Positions 1 to 7,125 of a stretch of DNA of 12,895 nucleotides are shown one piece after another. The translations under genes were made by a program, and so were the position numbers. The DNA is from JAJPJX01 sp964568355 (GTDB lineage Bacteria > Acidobacteriota > Terriglobia > Bryobacterales > Bryobacteraceae). Position 1 is the stretch's first letter, and each line of letters begins with the position of its first letter. The stretch lies in NCBI GenBank assembly GCA_964568355.1, contig CAZMRK010000023.1, forward strand, positions 1 through 12,895, in the 5' to 3' direction. The notes under the pieces are model-generated. The model was given only the letters and a program-made list of their open reading frames with translations. It was not told where the DNA came from and searched no databases.

Positions 1-217
1 AGACCGGCTCGGCAAACTGGAAATCTCGCATCGCCTGCGGCAGATGATGCGCCAGCACACCGGACTCCAGCAGCACTAACCCGGTCGAGAACTCCACTTC
101 ACTGGTAGTACCGTAGGCAGTCCGGATTGTCGAAGGCCGGAAATTTGTCAGGACATCGGCTGGATATGCCAACCCCGCAACGCCGAGCAGCGCTGCCAGC
201 CGGACTACGGTTCGCAT
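1..217 (-). CDS. N-terminal part of a putative secreted protein (runs off the left edge)
   Basis: An uninterrupted reading frame of 72 codons starts at the ATG at 217-215 and continues past the left edge. The first residues, MRTVVRLAALLGVAGLAYPA, have a charged N-terminus, a hydrophobic core and a small-residue end, as in a Sec signal peptide, so the mature protein is probably periplasmic or extracellular. The visible mature part contains TIRTAYGTTSEVEFSTGLVLLESGVLAHHLP; I do not recognise a family. No Shine-Dalgarno-like sequence precedes the ATG, which weakens the start choice. The gene is divergent from the small-RNA gene that follows on the plus strand, with about 90 bases of AT-rich DNA between it and that promoter. 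The call rests on the signal peptide and the open frame alone. Confidence 0.5.
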   Translation of the reverse strand, partial: MRTVVRLAALLGVAGLAYPADVLTNFRPSTIRTAYGTTSEVEFSTGLVLLESGVLAHHLPQAMRDFQFAEPV

Positions 218-309
218 GGTGGATCGTAGTATAGCGCAGCCTGGTCAAATTCCCACAGCCTGTTGCGGATTCCAACCAAAAAAATAAGTTAAAAAACTTT
301 GGGAATAAC

Positions 310-338
310 TGGACAATAGGGTCTGAAAAAGCTATACT
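310..338 (+). promoter_or_regulatory. Sigma70-type promoter of small-RNA gene copy 1
   Basis: TGGACA (310-315) and TATACT (333-338) are separated by 17 bases. They are preceded by an A/T-rich stretch (about 277-300) that could act as an UP element. The predicted transcription start is near 345. The same arrangement, TGGACA then 18 bases then TAGTCT, precedes the second RNA copy at 10800-10829, although the spacer sequences differ. Conservation of only the hexamers and their spacing argues that the promoter is functional. Confidence 0.7.
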
Positions 339-344
339 CAAATC

Positions 345-432
345 AATACAGACAGCATCCCTGGCGATGAGACCCCTCCCATCGCCAACCCCTCTGAGTG
401 CAAGGCCCCGGTACCCAGCCGGGGCCTGTCTA
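345..432 (+). ncRNA. Structured small RNA, copy 1 (C-rich loop family)
   Basis: The predicted transcript of about 88 nt begins AAUACAGACAGCAUCCC. A 7-bp stem follows (362-368 with 381-387, TGGCGAT/ATCGCCA) closing a 12-nt loop GAGACCCCUCCC (369-380). Next come a single-stranded CCCCUCUGAG linker (389-398) and a GC-rich terminator hairpin (403-427). A weak outer helix GCAU (355-358) with GUGC (398-401) would bring the two C-rich segments together. Compared with the copy at 10836-10930, the loop, linker and 5' leader are identical. Six differences lie between the leader and the terminator: five in the stem, all keeping pairing, and one just outside it. There is no open reading frame with a ribosome site, so it is probably a trans-acting regulatory RNA. 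It could belong to the Acidobacteriota-specific Acido-1 RNA motif, which I cannot verify from memory. It is convergent with the YidB-like gene. Confidence 0.75.
403..432 (+). terminator. Intrinsic terminator of small-RNA copy 1
   Basis: A 9-bp stem, AGGCCCCGG (403-411) with CCGGGGCCT (419-427), closes the 7-nt loop TACCCAG. The tail TGTCTATAC is only moderately U-rich, so this terminator may be weaker than that of copy 2. The loop NACCCAG is shared by both copies. The hairpin lies 25 bases beyond the stop codon of the convergent YidB-like gene, so it may also limit read-through from the minus strand. Confidence 0.65.
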
Positions 433-451
433 TACACCGAAATTTCAATTC

Positions 452-874
452 CTACGACGCGGACGTGCTCTTGGAGAACAGGCCCTGCAACAACTCCAGG
501 CCGGTGGACATCAGGTCACCTTGGGGAACCTCACCGTTTGGCGAGAGCTTGTCCACAATGCCCGGCAGCACGCCTGCCAACTGGGAACTGGCCGTTTCTG
601 GAGCGATGCCCGCCTTCTGGGCAAAAGCCTGAATTTGTTCACTCCCGAGCACCTGCTGGATCTGTTCCGCCGAGATCGGAAGATTCTCGCCGGTACCGAT
701 CCAGGAGGAGGCAATTTGCCCTAAGCCGTTTTGCTGGAACGCCTGCAGAAGGCCGGAGATCCCGCCCTGCCGATTACTCAACAGTTCCAGAACCAGCGCG
801 ACCAGCCCCTGCCCGCCCCCGCCGCTAGTGGCACCTCCCGTTAATTTGCCGATAGCGTCATCGAATAGGTTCAC
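452..874 (-). CDS. yidB: YidB-like protein (DUF937 family)
   Basis: This 140-residue protein matches the YidB family in length and sequence. Residues about 30-125 carry the family's Gly/Gln-rich helical repeat with the hallmarks GGISGLLQAFQQNGLG, SSWIGTGENLPISAEQIQQVLG and a late LPGIVDKLSPNGEVP. The molecular function of the family is unknown. Translation starts at GTG (874-872) behind a strong AAGGAGGAG site. It follows the GlsB-like gene by 32 bases in the same direction, so the two are probably co-transcribed as a small envelope/stress unit. The C-terminus, SKSTSAS, is low-complexity. The gene is convergent with small-RNA copy 1, whose terminator lies just beyond its stop. Confidence 0.88.
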   Translation of the reverse strand: MNLFDDAIGKLTGGATSGGGGQGLVALVLELLSNRQGGISGLLQAFQQNGLGQIASSWIGTGENLPISAEQIQQVLGSEQIQAFAQKAGIAPETASSQLAGVLPGIVDKLSPNGEVPQGDLMSTGLELLQGLFSKSTSAS

Positions 875-906
875 AACTCCTCCTTCGCGCGGCTGAGTTC
901 AGGGGA

Positions 907-1161
907 TCACGCCGTGCTCCGCTTCAACAAACGGTACACTGCGAGGAGCAGGATCGCACCGACCACCGACATGATCAGCCCGGCTCCCTGCCCCGGTTCA
1001 TACAGACCCAACGCGCGTCCTAGAAACCCCGCCACGATTGATCCGGCGATGCCCAGCAGGATCGTAATGATGATGCCACCGGGATCTTTGCCGGGCATAA
1101 TCAGTTTCGCGAGTGCACCGGCCACGAGACCGATGATACACATCCAAAGAAAATGAAACAT
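907..1161 (-). CDS. GlsB/YeaQ/YmgE-family small membrane protein (transglycosylase-associated type)
   Basis: This 84-residue protein consists almost wholly of three hydrophobic segments (about residues 2-20, 30-50 and 58-77). It has the family's conserved glycines: GLVAGALAKLIMPGKDPGG, then ILLGIAGSIVAGFLGRALGLY, then MSVVGAILLLAVYRLLKR. Members sit in the inner membrane and are commonly linked to general or acid stress; no enzymatic activity is established. The ATG at 1161 is preceded directly by a very purine-rich ribosome site, AAGGAGGAGGGG. The last seven bases of that site pair without a break with the C-rich loop of the two small RNAs in this window. It probably heads a two-gene unit with the YidB-like gene. 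The upstream 66 bases up to 1228 hold no recognisable promoter. Confidence 0.88.
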   Translation of the reverse strand: MFHFLWMCIIGLVAGALAKLIMPGKDPGGIIITILLGIAGSIVAGFLGRALGLYEPGQGAGLIMSVVGAILLLAVYRLLKRSTA

Positions 1162-1227
1162 CCCCTCCTCCTTGACTGCGTGCTACCCAGGAGCTTCGGT
1201 ATACCAGATTTCGGACACTACAGCAAG

Positions 1228-1271
1228 CGTAGCACACGCTCTCAGCGTGCCGCGTCGACTTCAGTCGACGT
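1228..1271. repeat. Double-hairpin palindromic repeat, copy 1
   Basis: Two adjacent inverted repeats are present. CACGCT-CTC-AGCGTG spans 1235-1249, and CGTCGACT-TC-AGTCGACG spans 1253-1270. The unit starts CGTAGC and ends GTCGACGT. An element with the same order and the same flanks occurs at 10973-11017, in the same orientation, with different stem bases that still pair. The organisation resembles REP/BIME-type dispersed palindromes. The MFS stop codon (1242-1244) lies in the first hairpin, and the codons for its last residues come from the second. Confidence 0.7.
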
Positions 1272-2426
1272 AGCACCCACGCGGCCTAGCAGAAAAATCA
1301 CCACAAACGAAGCCGCAATCATCCCGAATGCCCATCGCAGCCCCAAAGCCCCGCCGATCCGCCCCGCCGACCACGGCAGAATCATCCCGCCGCTCAACGC
1401 CACCGTAAACAAAATGCCGAACACCGTCCCGGAATGCGACTGGAACCGCGCTCCCGCAATCCCCAGCACCGCGGGATAGACACCGGCCAGCGACCATCCG
1501 GTCAGAACCAACGCAAACGCCGCCACACCGGCGCTTGGAGCCACGGCCGCCAGCAGCGCGCCCACGAAAGCGCCCACCGCCGAGAACCCCAACGTGCGGT
1601 AAGGATCCGTGTCCAGCGCGAGCCGGCTCAAAACCGCCCGCGACAGCATGATCGATGCCCAATATCCTGCCAGCGTCCAGGACGCCATGGACACCGACGA
1701 CACCCCCAGATCCTGCACCAGGTAAGTGGAGATAAACCCGCCCAAAGTAAACTCCACGCCGGATTCGAAAAACAGCAGCAAAGCGAAGGTGAGCACCAAA
1801 GGAGAGCGCAGGAACCGCGGCATCTCCGCCACCGGCAGCGCGTTGCGCTGCTTCGGCGGAGGAAAGCGCAGCGCACCGGCGAATAGTCCCGCGCCGGCGC
1901 AAAGCAGCGCTGCGGCGATCAGCAGGGGCATTACCGAAAACTCCGCCAGCAGCGCCCCGATCGTGAAGGGAAGAAACAACGCGCCAAAACCGAAAAAGAT
2001 CCCCAGCAGATTCAACGCCGCATTTTTGCGCCGCGGATCGTCGTGGAGATCGGCCACCAGGGTGTTGGAGGCGCCGTTCACCGCGCCTCCTCCCACGCCC
2101 AGCAGCACCACCGCCGGAATCAGGTCGCCGAACGCCTCCGCCCGGACCACCAGCGCCAGGGCCGCCGCTACCGCCAGCGGGCCCAGCGCCAACGGAGGCT
2201 TCATGCCAAAGCGATCCATCGCCAGACCCAGCACCAGGCTGCACAGCAGCATGCAGGCGTTCATCACCAGGAACAGAGTCCCGATGTCGGCGGTCGAAAA
2301 CCGGAGCCGTCCCGCCAGCGACGGCAGGATGGCTCCCAACAGCGCCATCACGATGCCGAACACGAACATGCCTGCATAGGCAGCCGTGCTCAGCCCCGCA
2401 TTGCCGCGGATCTCAGGCTTTGACAT
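1242..2426 (-). CDS. MFS transporter, probably a sugar importer
   Basis: This 394-residue protein has about 12 hydrophobic segments. It shows an MFS signature after TM2 (AMDRFGMKPPLALG) and, in the TM4-5 region, GGGAVNGASNTLVADL followed by RRKNAALNLLGIFFGFGALFLPF. The latter resembles the N-rich region of fucose/glucose:H+ symporters (FHS type). It should move a sugar across the inner membrane, most likely inward given its operon partners. The ATG at 2426 overlaps the end of the SIS gene by 14 bases and has no clear ribosome site of its own, so translation is probably coupled. It is the last gene of the sugar operon. Its C-terminal residues, about STEVDAAR, are encoded by the palindromic repeat and are unlikely to be part of the conserved fold. 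Substrate is unknown. Confidence 0.88.
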   Translation of the reverse strand: MSKPEIRGNAGLSTAAYAGMFVFGIVMALLGAILPSLAGRLRFSTADIGTLFLVMNACMLLCSLVLGLAMDRFGMKPPLALGPLAVAAALALVVRAEAFGDLIPAVVLLGVGGGAVNGASNTLVADLHDDPRRKNAALNLLGIFFGFGALFLPFTIGALLAEFSVMPLLIAAALLCAGAGLFAGALRFPPPKQRNALPVAEMPRFLRSPLVLTFALLLFFESGVEFTLGGFISTYLVQDLGVSSVSMASWTLAGYWASIMLSRAVLSRLALDTDPYRTLGFSAVGAFVGALLAAVAPSAGVAAFALVLTGWSLAGVYPAVLGIAGARFQSHSGTVFGILFTVALSGGMILPWSAGRIGGALGLRWAFGMIAASFVVIFLLGRVGATSTEVDAAR

Positions 2427-3186
2427 GCGGCACCGGCGAGCGGCTGAACAGCTTTTCCGTGTACTCGTCGAACACGCGGAAATTGTGGTCCTTGCTGACG
2501 CCGGGTACGTTCGGCGAAACGAACGTATTCGGGCGGAAGCCTTTGGCCACCAGCCGCGCCCCGGTCTCGGCCACCAGTGACATCGCGACGAAAACCACCG
2601 CCATGGTAGAGCCCGCGGCCACCTTCTCCGGCCGGCCGATATCCACCTGCGAATCCTCCGGCGCCACGCAATTGTCCAGCGCGATATCCGCCAGGTCCGG
2701 GAGCTTCTTGCCGCTCGAATGTGTCGCCTGCATCACCGCGGCATTGGCCAGCGAAGAAACCGTGATCACCGAGAGCCCCCGCTCTTTGGCATACATGGCG
2801 GCTTCAATCGGAGCCGCGTTCATGCCCCCGTGCGAGAAGACGATCATCCCATCGCCGGGCTCGAACGAAAAGCTCTGGAGAAAATTCTGGATATAGCCTT
2901 CGCGGCGCTCCAGCCACAACAGCTCGCGCGCCCCGCCCGGACCCACTACGTTGTGCCACATCAGCCGGGGGTCATACAGCGGATAGAAGCCCACAAAACT
3001 GCCGTAACGCGGGAAAATGTCCATCACCGGAATCACCGAGTGGCCGCTTCCGAAGAGGTAGACGCGCTTTCCCGCCGCGATCGCCGTCGCGAGCAGTTCT
3101 CCCGCTTTTTCGAGCTTGGCTTGCTCGCGAGTGTGAATCGCGGCCAACACCGCGCTGATCTGTTCGTAGTATTGATTTGCCGACAT
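2413..3186 (-). CDS. SIS-domain sugar-phosphate protein (UPF0309-like)
   Basis: This 257-residue protein has a helical N-terminus (1-36, SANQYYEQISAVLAAIHTREQ) followed by an SIS fold. The phosphosugar-binding loop LFGSGHS is at 45-50, and SHGGMN at 118-123 precedes the second Rossmann-like strand. Homologues are isomerases, deaminases or etherases acting on phosphosugars, often amino sugars; this one lacks the MurQ etherase signatures, so the reaction is undecided. The frame extends 30 codons upstream. I chose ATG 3186 because AAGGA (3199-3195) lies 8 bases before it and the extension would overlap the kinase gene. Four bases separate it from the kinase stop, and that ribosome site sits over the end of the kinase gene. 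Cytosolic; presumably converts the product of the kinase. Confidence 0.85.
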   Translation of the reverse strand: MSANQYYEQISAVLAAIHTREQAKLEKAGELLATAIAAGKRVYLFGSGHSVIPVMDIFPRYGSFVGFYPLYDPRLMWHNVVGPGGARELLWLERREGYIQNFLQSFSFEPGDGMIVFSHGGMNAAPIEAAMYAKERGLSVITVSSLANAAVMQATHSSGKKLPDLADIALDNCVAPEDSQVDIGRPEKVAAGSTMAVVFVAMSLVAETGARLVAKGFRPNTFVSPNVPGVSKDHNFRVFDEYTEKLFSRSPVPHVKA

Positions 3187-3190
3187 AAAC

Positions 3191-4063
3191 TCAATCCTTG
3201 TCCGGACCCGCTTCGAGCCACGCCAGCCGGGCAGCGCCGAGCAGTCCGGCTTCTGTTCCCAAAGCCGTCCTTTCAATCTTCACGAGAGTTCCGGCAACCG
3301 GCTGCGTCCAGCGCAGCGCCTGCGCCCGAATGCGATCGAGCATCAGATCGCCGGCCTGCATCAGCCCGCCGCCGAGCACGACCATCTCCGGGTCCAGCAC
3401 GCTGACCAGGTTCGCGATCCCCAGGGCCAGGTAGTCTGCGGTCTGTCGCAGCACGTCCGCGGCGCCCGGGTCTCCGCGGCGCGCGGCCGCGACCACCTCT
3501 TCCGCCGAGGCCATACCGCCGCGCCGCGCTACCGCCGGACCGGCGGCCTCGCTCTCCCATCCCCCGGTACGCGCGTATGCCTCCTTCCAAGGCCCGCCGA
3601 TCACCATCCATCCGGCCGCCCCGGCGATGCCGTGCGCGCCCTCGATGGGCCGGCCGCCCGCCACAATTCCTACGCCGATGCCGGTGCCTACGGCCACAAA
3701 CAGAACATCGCTCAGGCCGCGCGCGACCCCCAGCCACTGCTCCGCCAGTACCGAGCCGGTACGGTCGCTGCCCACCACCACCGGCAGGCCGAAGCGTTCC
3801 TCCAGCCGCGCCCGCAGAGGCAGAAAGGCGTCGCCCCAGAGATTCGGCGCCCACACCGTGCCCGCCCGCGGATCGTAAATGCCGGGCACAATCACCCCGA
3901 TGGCGCGTGCTTCTCCGGAAACACCATCCGCCACCTGCGCAACCGTCTCGTCCAGGGTATGCGCTGCCGGGAGCTTGCGCTGCTCCCCGATGCGCCCTTC
4001 GGCATCCACCAGGGCGAGCGCCGTCTTCGTGCCGCCCAGATCTACCGCCAGGACGGGCTTCAC
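3191..4063 (-). CDS. ROK-family sugar kinase lacking the zinc motif
   Basis: This 290-residue protein has the ROK/actin-like ATPase layout. The phosphate-1 loop is DLGGT (8-12). D100 in VVGSDRTGSVLAEQWLG stands at the catalytic-Asp position of the usual NDxN segment. The phosphate-2 loop is GTGIG (126-130), and an adenosine-type stretch VVLGGGLMQAGD lies near residue 250. The family's CxCGxxGCxE zinc cluster, normally after about residue 155, is replaced by a cysteine-free GWMVIGG...ARTGGWESEAAG; the whole protein has no cysteine. ROK proteins phosphorylate glucose, fructose, N-acetylglucosamine or N-acetylmannosamine. With no helix-turn-helix domain this is a kinase, not a repressor. It starts at GTG 4063-4061, overlapping the glycosidase TGA as GTGA, which indicates translational coupling. 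An upstream ATG would run deep inside the glycosidase gene and is rejected. Confidence 0.87.
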   Translation of the reverse strand: MKPVLAVDLGGTKTALALVDAEGRIGEQRKLPAAHTLDETVAQVADGVSGEARAIGVIVPGIYDPRAGTVWAPNLWGDAFLPLRARLEERFGLPVVVGSDRTGSVLAEQWLGVARGLSDVLFVAVGTGIGVGIVAGGRPIEGAHGIAGAAGWMVIGGPWKEAYARTGGWESEAAGPAVARRGGMASAEEVVAAARRGDPGAADVLRQTADYLALGIANLVSVLDPEMVVLGGGLMQAGDLMLDRIRAQALRWTQPVAGTLVKIERTALGTEAGLLGAARLAWLEAGPDKD

Positions 4064-6306
4064 GGGCGCGCCAGCCTCACTACCCAGACATCCGAGGGAT
4101 CGAGCCGCCGGTTCAAACGTACCTGTCCACTCCCGTTCGCCAGCGGGACCGCCTGGCCGGAGATCAGATCCGTGGCCCGCCACTGCCCGTCCAGCCGCAG
4201 GACCGTATTGGTTTCCGCCGCCTGTTTGCCGTGGTTGAACAGAAAGGCCAGCGTAGCCTCGGGCGCCTCCAGCAGCCGCACCTCGATATTCTCTCCAGCG
4301 CTCGAGACCGGAGCGGCAATCCCCGCCCAATCCAGCAGCCCCGCATAAAAGCGCTGTGTCGCGGCGGAGGGCGAGCTTTCATAAGCGGCGCTCAGATAGG
4401 TGCCCAACATCAGCGTCTTGCCGCGGCCGTATCGCGAGACCACCGCGCCGGCCGCCCCATCGGCGAACTGGGCCACCACCCGGGCTTCCTTGGCCAGCGG
4501 CTCCAGCGTCTCCTGATACCAGCGTCCCGGCAGCAGATCATCCGCCTTCATGCCGGGAATCGCATTGCCGGTCCAACGCAGGTTGGCGCGGCCGCGGGCC
4601 GCCACCTGGACCGCCGTTTCGCGGCAGCCCATCACCTCCCAGAGCCCCATGCCGGGAATGCGGTCGGAAGCATACCCGCGCTCGTTGCTCCAGCCCAGGC
4701 GAGCCTCCGCCACCAGCGCGCCGCCGTTTTCCACATAGCGCTTCAACGGCGCGGCCGAAGCTTCCGGAAGCATCAGCGGATAAGGCAGGATCACCAGCTT
4801 ATAGGGCTTCAGAACCTCTTCGGAAAGCTCCTGGATGTGCACATAATCCAGCGGCACATTGCGGCCGAACAGCGCCCGGTATACGCCCAGCAGCGAATCC
4901 CGCTCGATACCCGCCACTTCGCCCTGCGGACCGCCGGTGGCCGCGCCGCGCTGGCGCCCACCGATAAAATGCGAGAGCGGATTGTAGATCACCGCCACCT
5001 CGGCCTGCGGAGGACGCGCGTCCAGGAACAGGCGCTGGTTGCGGTCCACCACCCGGGCCACCGATCCGGCTACGCGGGCACGCTCCGTGATGCTGCCGTC
5101 CAGTTGAATCAACCCGAAACCGCCGCTCTCATACCCCGAACTCATGGGATACCAGGCATAGAAATTGATGCCCTTGGCCCCCCGGGAGAGTGCCGACCAC
5201 GCCCACACCCGGATATCCTCCGGCGTAACCGTGGGGCTGACGTTCAAGGCCACCGTTCCGAATCCGCCCTGTAATTCGCCCACGTAAAAACCGCCCCGCC
5301 GGTCGGCATAGCCAAAGGAGCGCGTGAAATCCAGAAGCGCTCCGCGCCATGGCACGTCCCGATCGACGAACCCGGAATGTTTGGGATAGAAAGAGGTGCC
5401 GTAGTAGTCCACCTGGCGCGCCATCGTCCAATCGTCGGGCTGGCCTTCCCAATAGGACGGCGAGGTGAACAGGCCGACCGCCGCCGCATGGCTGGTTACA
5501 ATCCGGTCCGGCGCCACCTGCTTCACTGCCAGATACCGGTCGTGCAGATCGTCTCCCAGCTTGTCCGCGATGAAGGTCTTCCAGTCGATATAGTCCGTGT
5601 AGGAAAGGATCGTGCTCATGCGGCCCGGCTCTACTTCGTCCCAGTTTTGATACTGACGATACCAGGCGGTGTTGAGCTTGTCGATGTCACCGTACTTCTT
5701 CCGCAGCCAGGAGCGAAATTTGGCCAGCGTGTTTTTGCAGAAACAGAACTCCGGATTGGGAATGTAGCTCGGCGTAGCCCAGTTGATCACATGCGGCTCG
5801 CTCCACAAATCCCAGCCGATGAAGGCCGGGCTGCGCCGGACGCGTTCGGCCAGGGCGGCGTAGAAGGCCAGATCCGCCTTCCGCACCCCGGGATGATCCA
5901 TGCAATAGCCCGGAGACGATTCCGGCACCACCGCGGCGCCGTTCGACGAAATAAATAAGGAATCCGGATACTTGGCGCCCACCCAGCGCGGCGCCGAATC
6001 CATGTAGACCTGCAGAAAGACCTTCAGCCCTTCTTCCTGCGCCAGTTCGAGAATCACATCCAGGTTTTCGAAGTGATATTCATGCTCGCGCGGCTCGCCG
6101 GTGGCCCAGTCGATCCAGGTTCGAACAGTATTGAACCCCAGCGCCTTGATCTGCCGGATATCCTTCCGCCAGATCTCCTTCTTCGCGCGGGCATCTTTCT
6201 CCAGCATCGGCGCGCGGGCCTTGCCGCCGCCATACCAGACGGCTACGGGAAAAAAGTCCGCCGCCATCAGGCGGACGCCCAGGAACAACAGGATCAGCTT
6301 GCGCAT
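4060..6306 (-). CDS. Secreted GH42-like glycosidase (beta-galactosidase type)
   Basis: This 748-residue protein begins with a short signal peptide (about 1-16, MRKLILLFLGVRLMA). A TIM barrel covers about residues 17-400: FNTVRTWIDWATGEP at 58-72, then GWDLWSEPH with the likely acid/base E170, then GGFYVGELQGG with the likely nucleophile E344. A trimerisation-like alpha/beta domain follows (about 435-660, with VILPYPLMLPEASAAPLKRYVENGGALVAEARLGW), and a C-terminal beta domain. This is the GH42 architecture; GH42 enzymes cleave terminal beta-galactosides or alpha-arabinosides. The acid/base context SEP, in place of the more usual NE-type motif, suggests a divergent subgroup. It starts 27 bases after the GntR stop with no clear ribosome site, and the start is supported by the signal peptide. 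It is probably periplasmic and processes sugars admitted by the divergent receptor. Confidence 0.82.
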   Translation of the reverse strand: MRKLILLFLGVRLMAADFFPVAVWYGGGKARAPMLEKDARAKKEIWRKDIRQIKALGFNTVRTWIDWATGEPREHEYHFENLDVILELAQEEGLKVFLQVYMDSAPRWVGAKYPDSLFISSNGAAVVPESSPGYCMDHPGVRKADLAFYAALAERVRRSPAFIGWDLWSEPHVINWATPSYIPNPEFCFCKNTLAKFRSWLRKKYGDIDKLNTAWYRQYQNWDEVEPGRMSTILSYTDYIDWKTFIADKLGDDLHDRYLAVKQVAPDRIVTSHAAAVGLFTSPSYWEGQPDDWTMARQVDYYGTSFYPKHSGFVDRDVPWRGALLDFTRSFGYADRRGGFYVGELQGGFGTVALNVSPTVTPEDIRVWAWSALSRGAKGINFYAWYPMSSGYESGGFGLIQLDGSITERARVAGSVARVVDRNQRLFLDARPPQAEVAVIYNPLSHFIGGRQRGAATGGPQGEVAGIERDSLLGVYRALFGRNVPLDYVHIQELSEEVLKPYKLVILPYPLMLPEASAAPLKRYVENGGALVAEARLGWSNERGYASDRIPGMGLWEVMGCRETAVQVAARGRANLRWTGNAIPGMKADDLLPGRWYQETLEPLAKEARVVAQFADGAAGAVVSRYGRGKTLMLGTYLSAAYESSPSAATQRFYAGLLDWAGIAAPVSSAGENIEVRLLEAPEATLAFLFNHGKQAAETNTVLRLDGQWRATDLISGQAVPLANGSGQVRLNRRLDPSDVWVVRLARP

Positions 6307-6333
6307 GACAGTCTGCGTTCTGCGTGTTGCGTT

Positions 6334-7125
6334 CTATCTCTCCGGTTCGCTCCAGGGCCGCGTACTGCCCTGGCGCGTCGTCTGCGGGTTTTGGTCCACC
6401 GCCAGATCCAGCACGATACTGTAGCGATCGCCCCGCATGATGCTCTTGACCAGCTCGAAGGGCCGCCCGTCAGCCAGAAACGTGACCCGCTCCGCTTCAA
6501 AGACCGCGGACCCGGGTGCGATTCCCAGCAAAGCTGCCGTGGCCGGTTCCGCCACGACCGCCAGATGCGTTTCGCGCGCCCGCGCCGGATGCAACCCGTA
6601 GCGAGTCCGCAAAAGGTCATAGAGCGAGACGCCCTCGAAATGTTCGTTCTGCAGCCCGGCCGCCAGCTCCAGAGCGATGTAGGCCGTCTGCACCCCCATG
6701 GGCTCGCCGTCCGCCAGCCGAAGGCGCTTGAGCTGCAAAACCGGCGCCCCGGCAGCGAGCTCCAACGCTTCCGCCACGCGGCCCTCTGCCCGGATCTCCG
6801 ACTGCTCCAGGACCAGCGACGCCGGCGCCAGTTGGTGCCGCCGCATCTCCTCGGTGAAGCTCGAAAGCTCGCGCGGACCTTGACCCAGCTTCGGCTTGGA
6901 TACAAAGGTCCCCCGGCCCTGCTCCCGCCGGACATACCCCAAATCGGCCAGCTCCTGAAGCGCCTGGCGGACCGTAATCTTGCTGACCCCGAAATTTTCC
7001 GCGAGCTTGCTCTCGTTCGGAAGTTGCTGACCAGCTTGCCATTGGCCCGAATCGATGCTCTCCATCAGGATGCACTTGAGTTGATGGTAGAGCGGCATCG
7101 GCAAATCTTTGTTCAAGAGGGTCAT
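6334..7125 (-). CDS. GntR-family regulator, HutC/UTRA subfamily (NagR/YvoA-like)
   Basis: This 263-residue protein has an N-terminal winged helix (about 10-76: PLYHQLK, then QLPNESKLAENFGVSKITVRQALQELADLGYVRREQGRGTF) and a UTRA effector domain (about 95-243). UTRA members bind small ligands, often sugar phosphates. The N-terminal sequence resembles NagR/YvoA regulators of N-acetylglucosamine genes, but the ligand is unproven. The frame runs further upstream. I chose ATG 7125 because AGG lies six bases before it; the in-frame ATG at 7131 abuts the same AGG. It heads the operon and is divergent from the receptor gene. The palindrome 7136-7147 sits just upstream of its start, indicating autoregulation. 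The last about 18 residues are polar and probably disordered. Confidence 0.88.
   Translation of the reverse strand: MTLLNKDLPMPLYHQLKCILMESIDSGQWQAGQQLPNESKLAENFGVSKITVRQALQELADLGYVRREQGRGTFVSKPKLGQGPRELSSFTEEMRRHQLAPASLVLEQSEIRAEGRVAEALELAAGAPVLQLKRLRLADGEPMGVQTAYIALELAAGLQNEHFEGVSLYDLLRTRYGLHPARARETHLAVVAEPATAALLGIAPGSAVFEAERVTFLADGRPFELVKSIMRGDRYSIVLDLAVDQNPQTTRQGSTRPWSEPER

Noticed and set aside
2..79. Plus-strand open stretch ending in TAA that could be the 3' end of a gene entering from the left
   Set aside because: Only 25 codons are visible and the minus-strand frame across the same bases is longer and begins with a convincing signal peptide. It cannot be excluded without more upstream sequence.
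350..431. AGACAG (350-355) pairing with CTGTCT (426-431) to close small RNA copy 1 into one long hairpin
   Set aside because: The 3' partner is absent from copy 2, where TTAAATTT follows the terminator, so the pairing is not conserved.
367..828. Plus-strand frames of 108-153 residues over the small RNA and the YidB-like gene
   Set aside because: They are antisense to a clear YidB-family gene, start inside the small RNA, have no ribosome site and show compositionally biased Pro/Arg-rich sequence.
3577..5274. Long plus-strand frame of 565 residues opposite the kinase and glycosidase genes
   Set aside because: It is Arg/Pro-rich shadow coding typical of GC-rich DNA, and the opposite strand encodes two recognisable families with intact motifs.
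6307..6333. Two GCGTTCT direct repeats between the GntR and glycosidase genes
   Set aside because: They are short and have no symmetry or conserved counterpart in the window, so chance is the simplest explanation.
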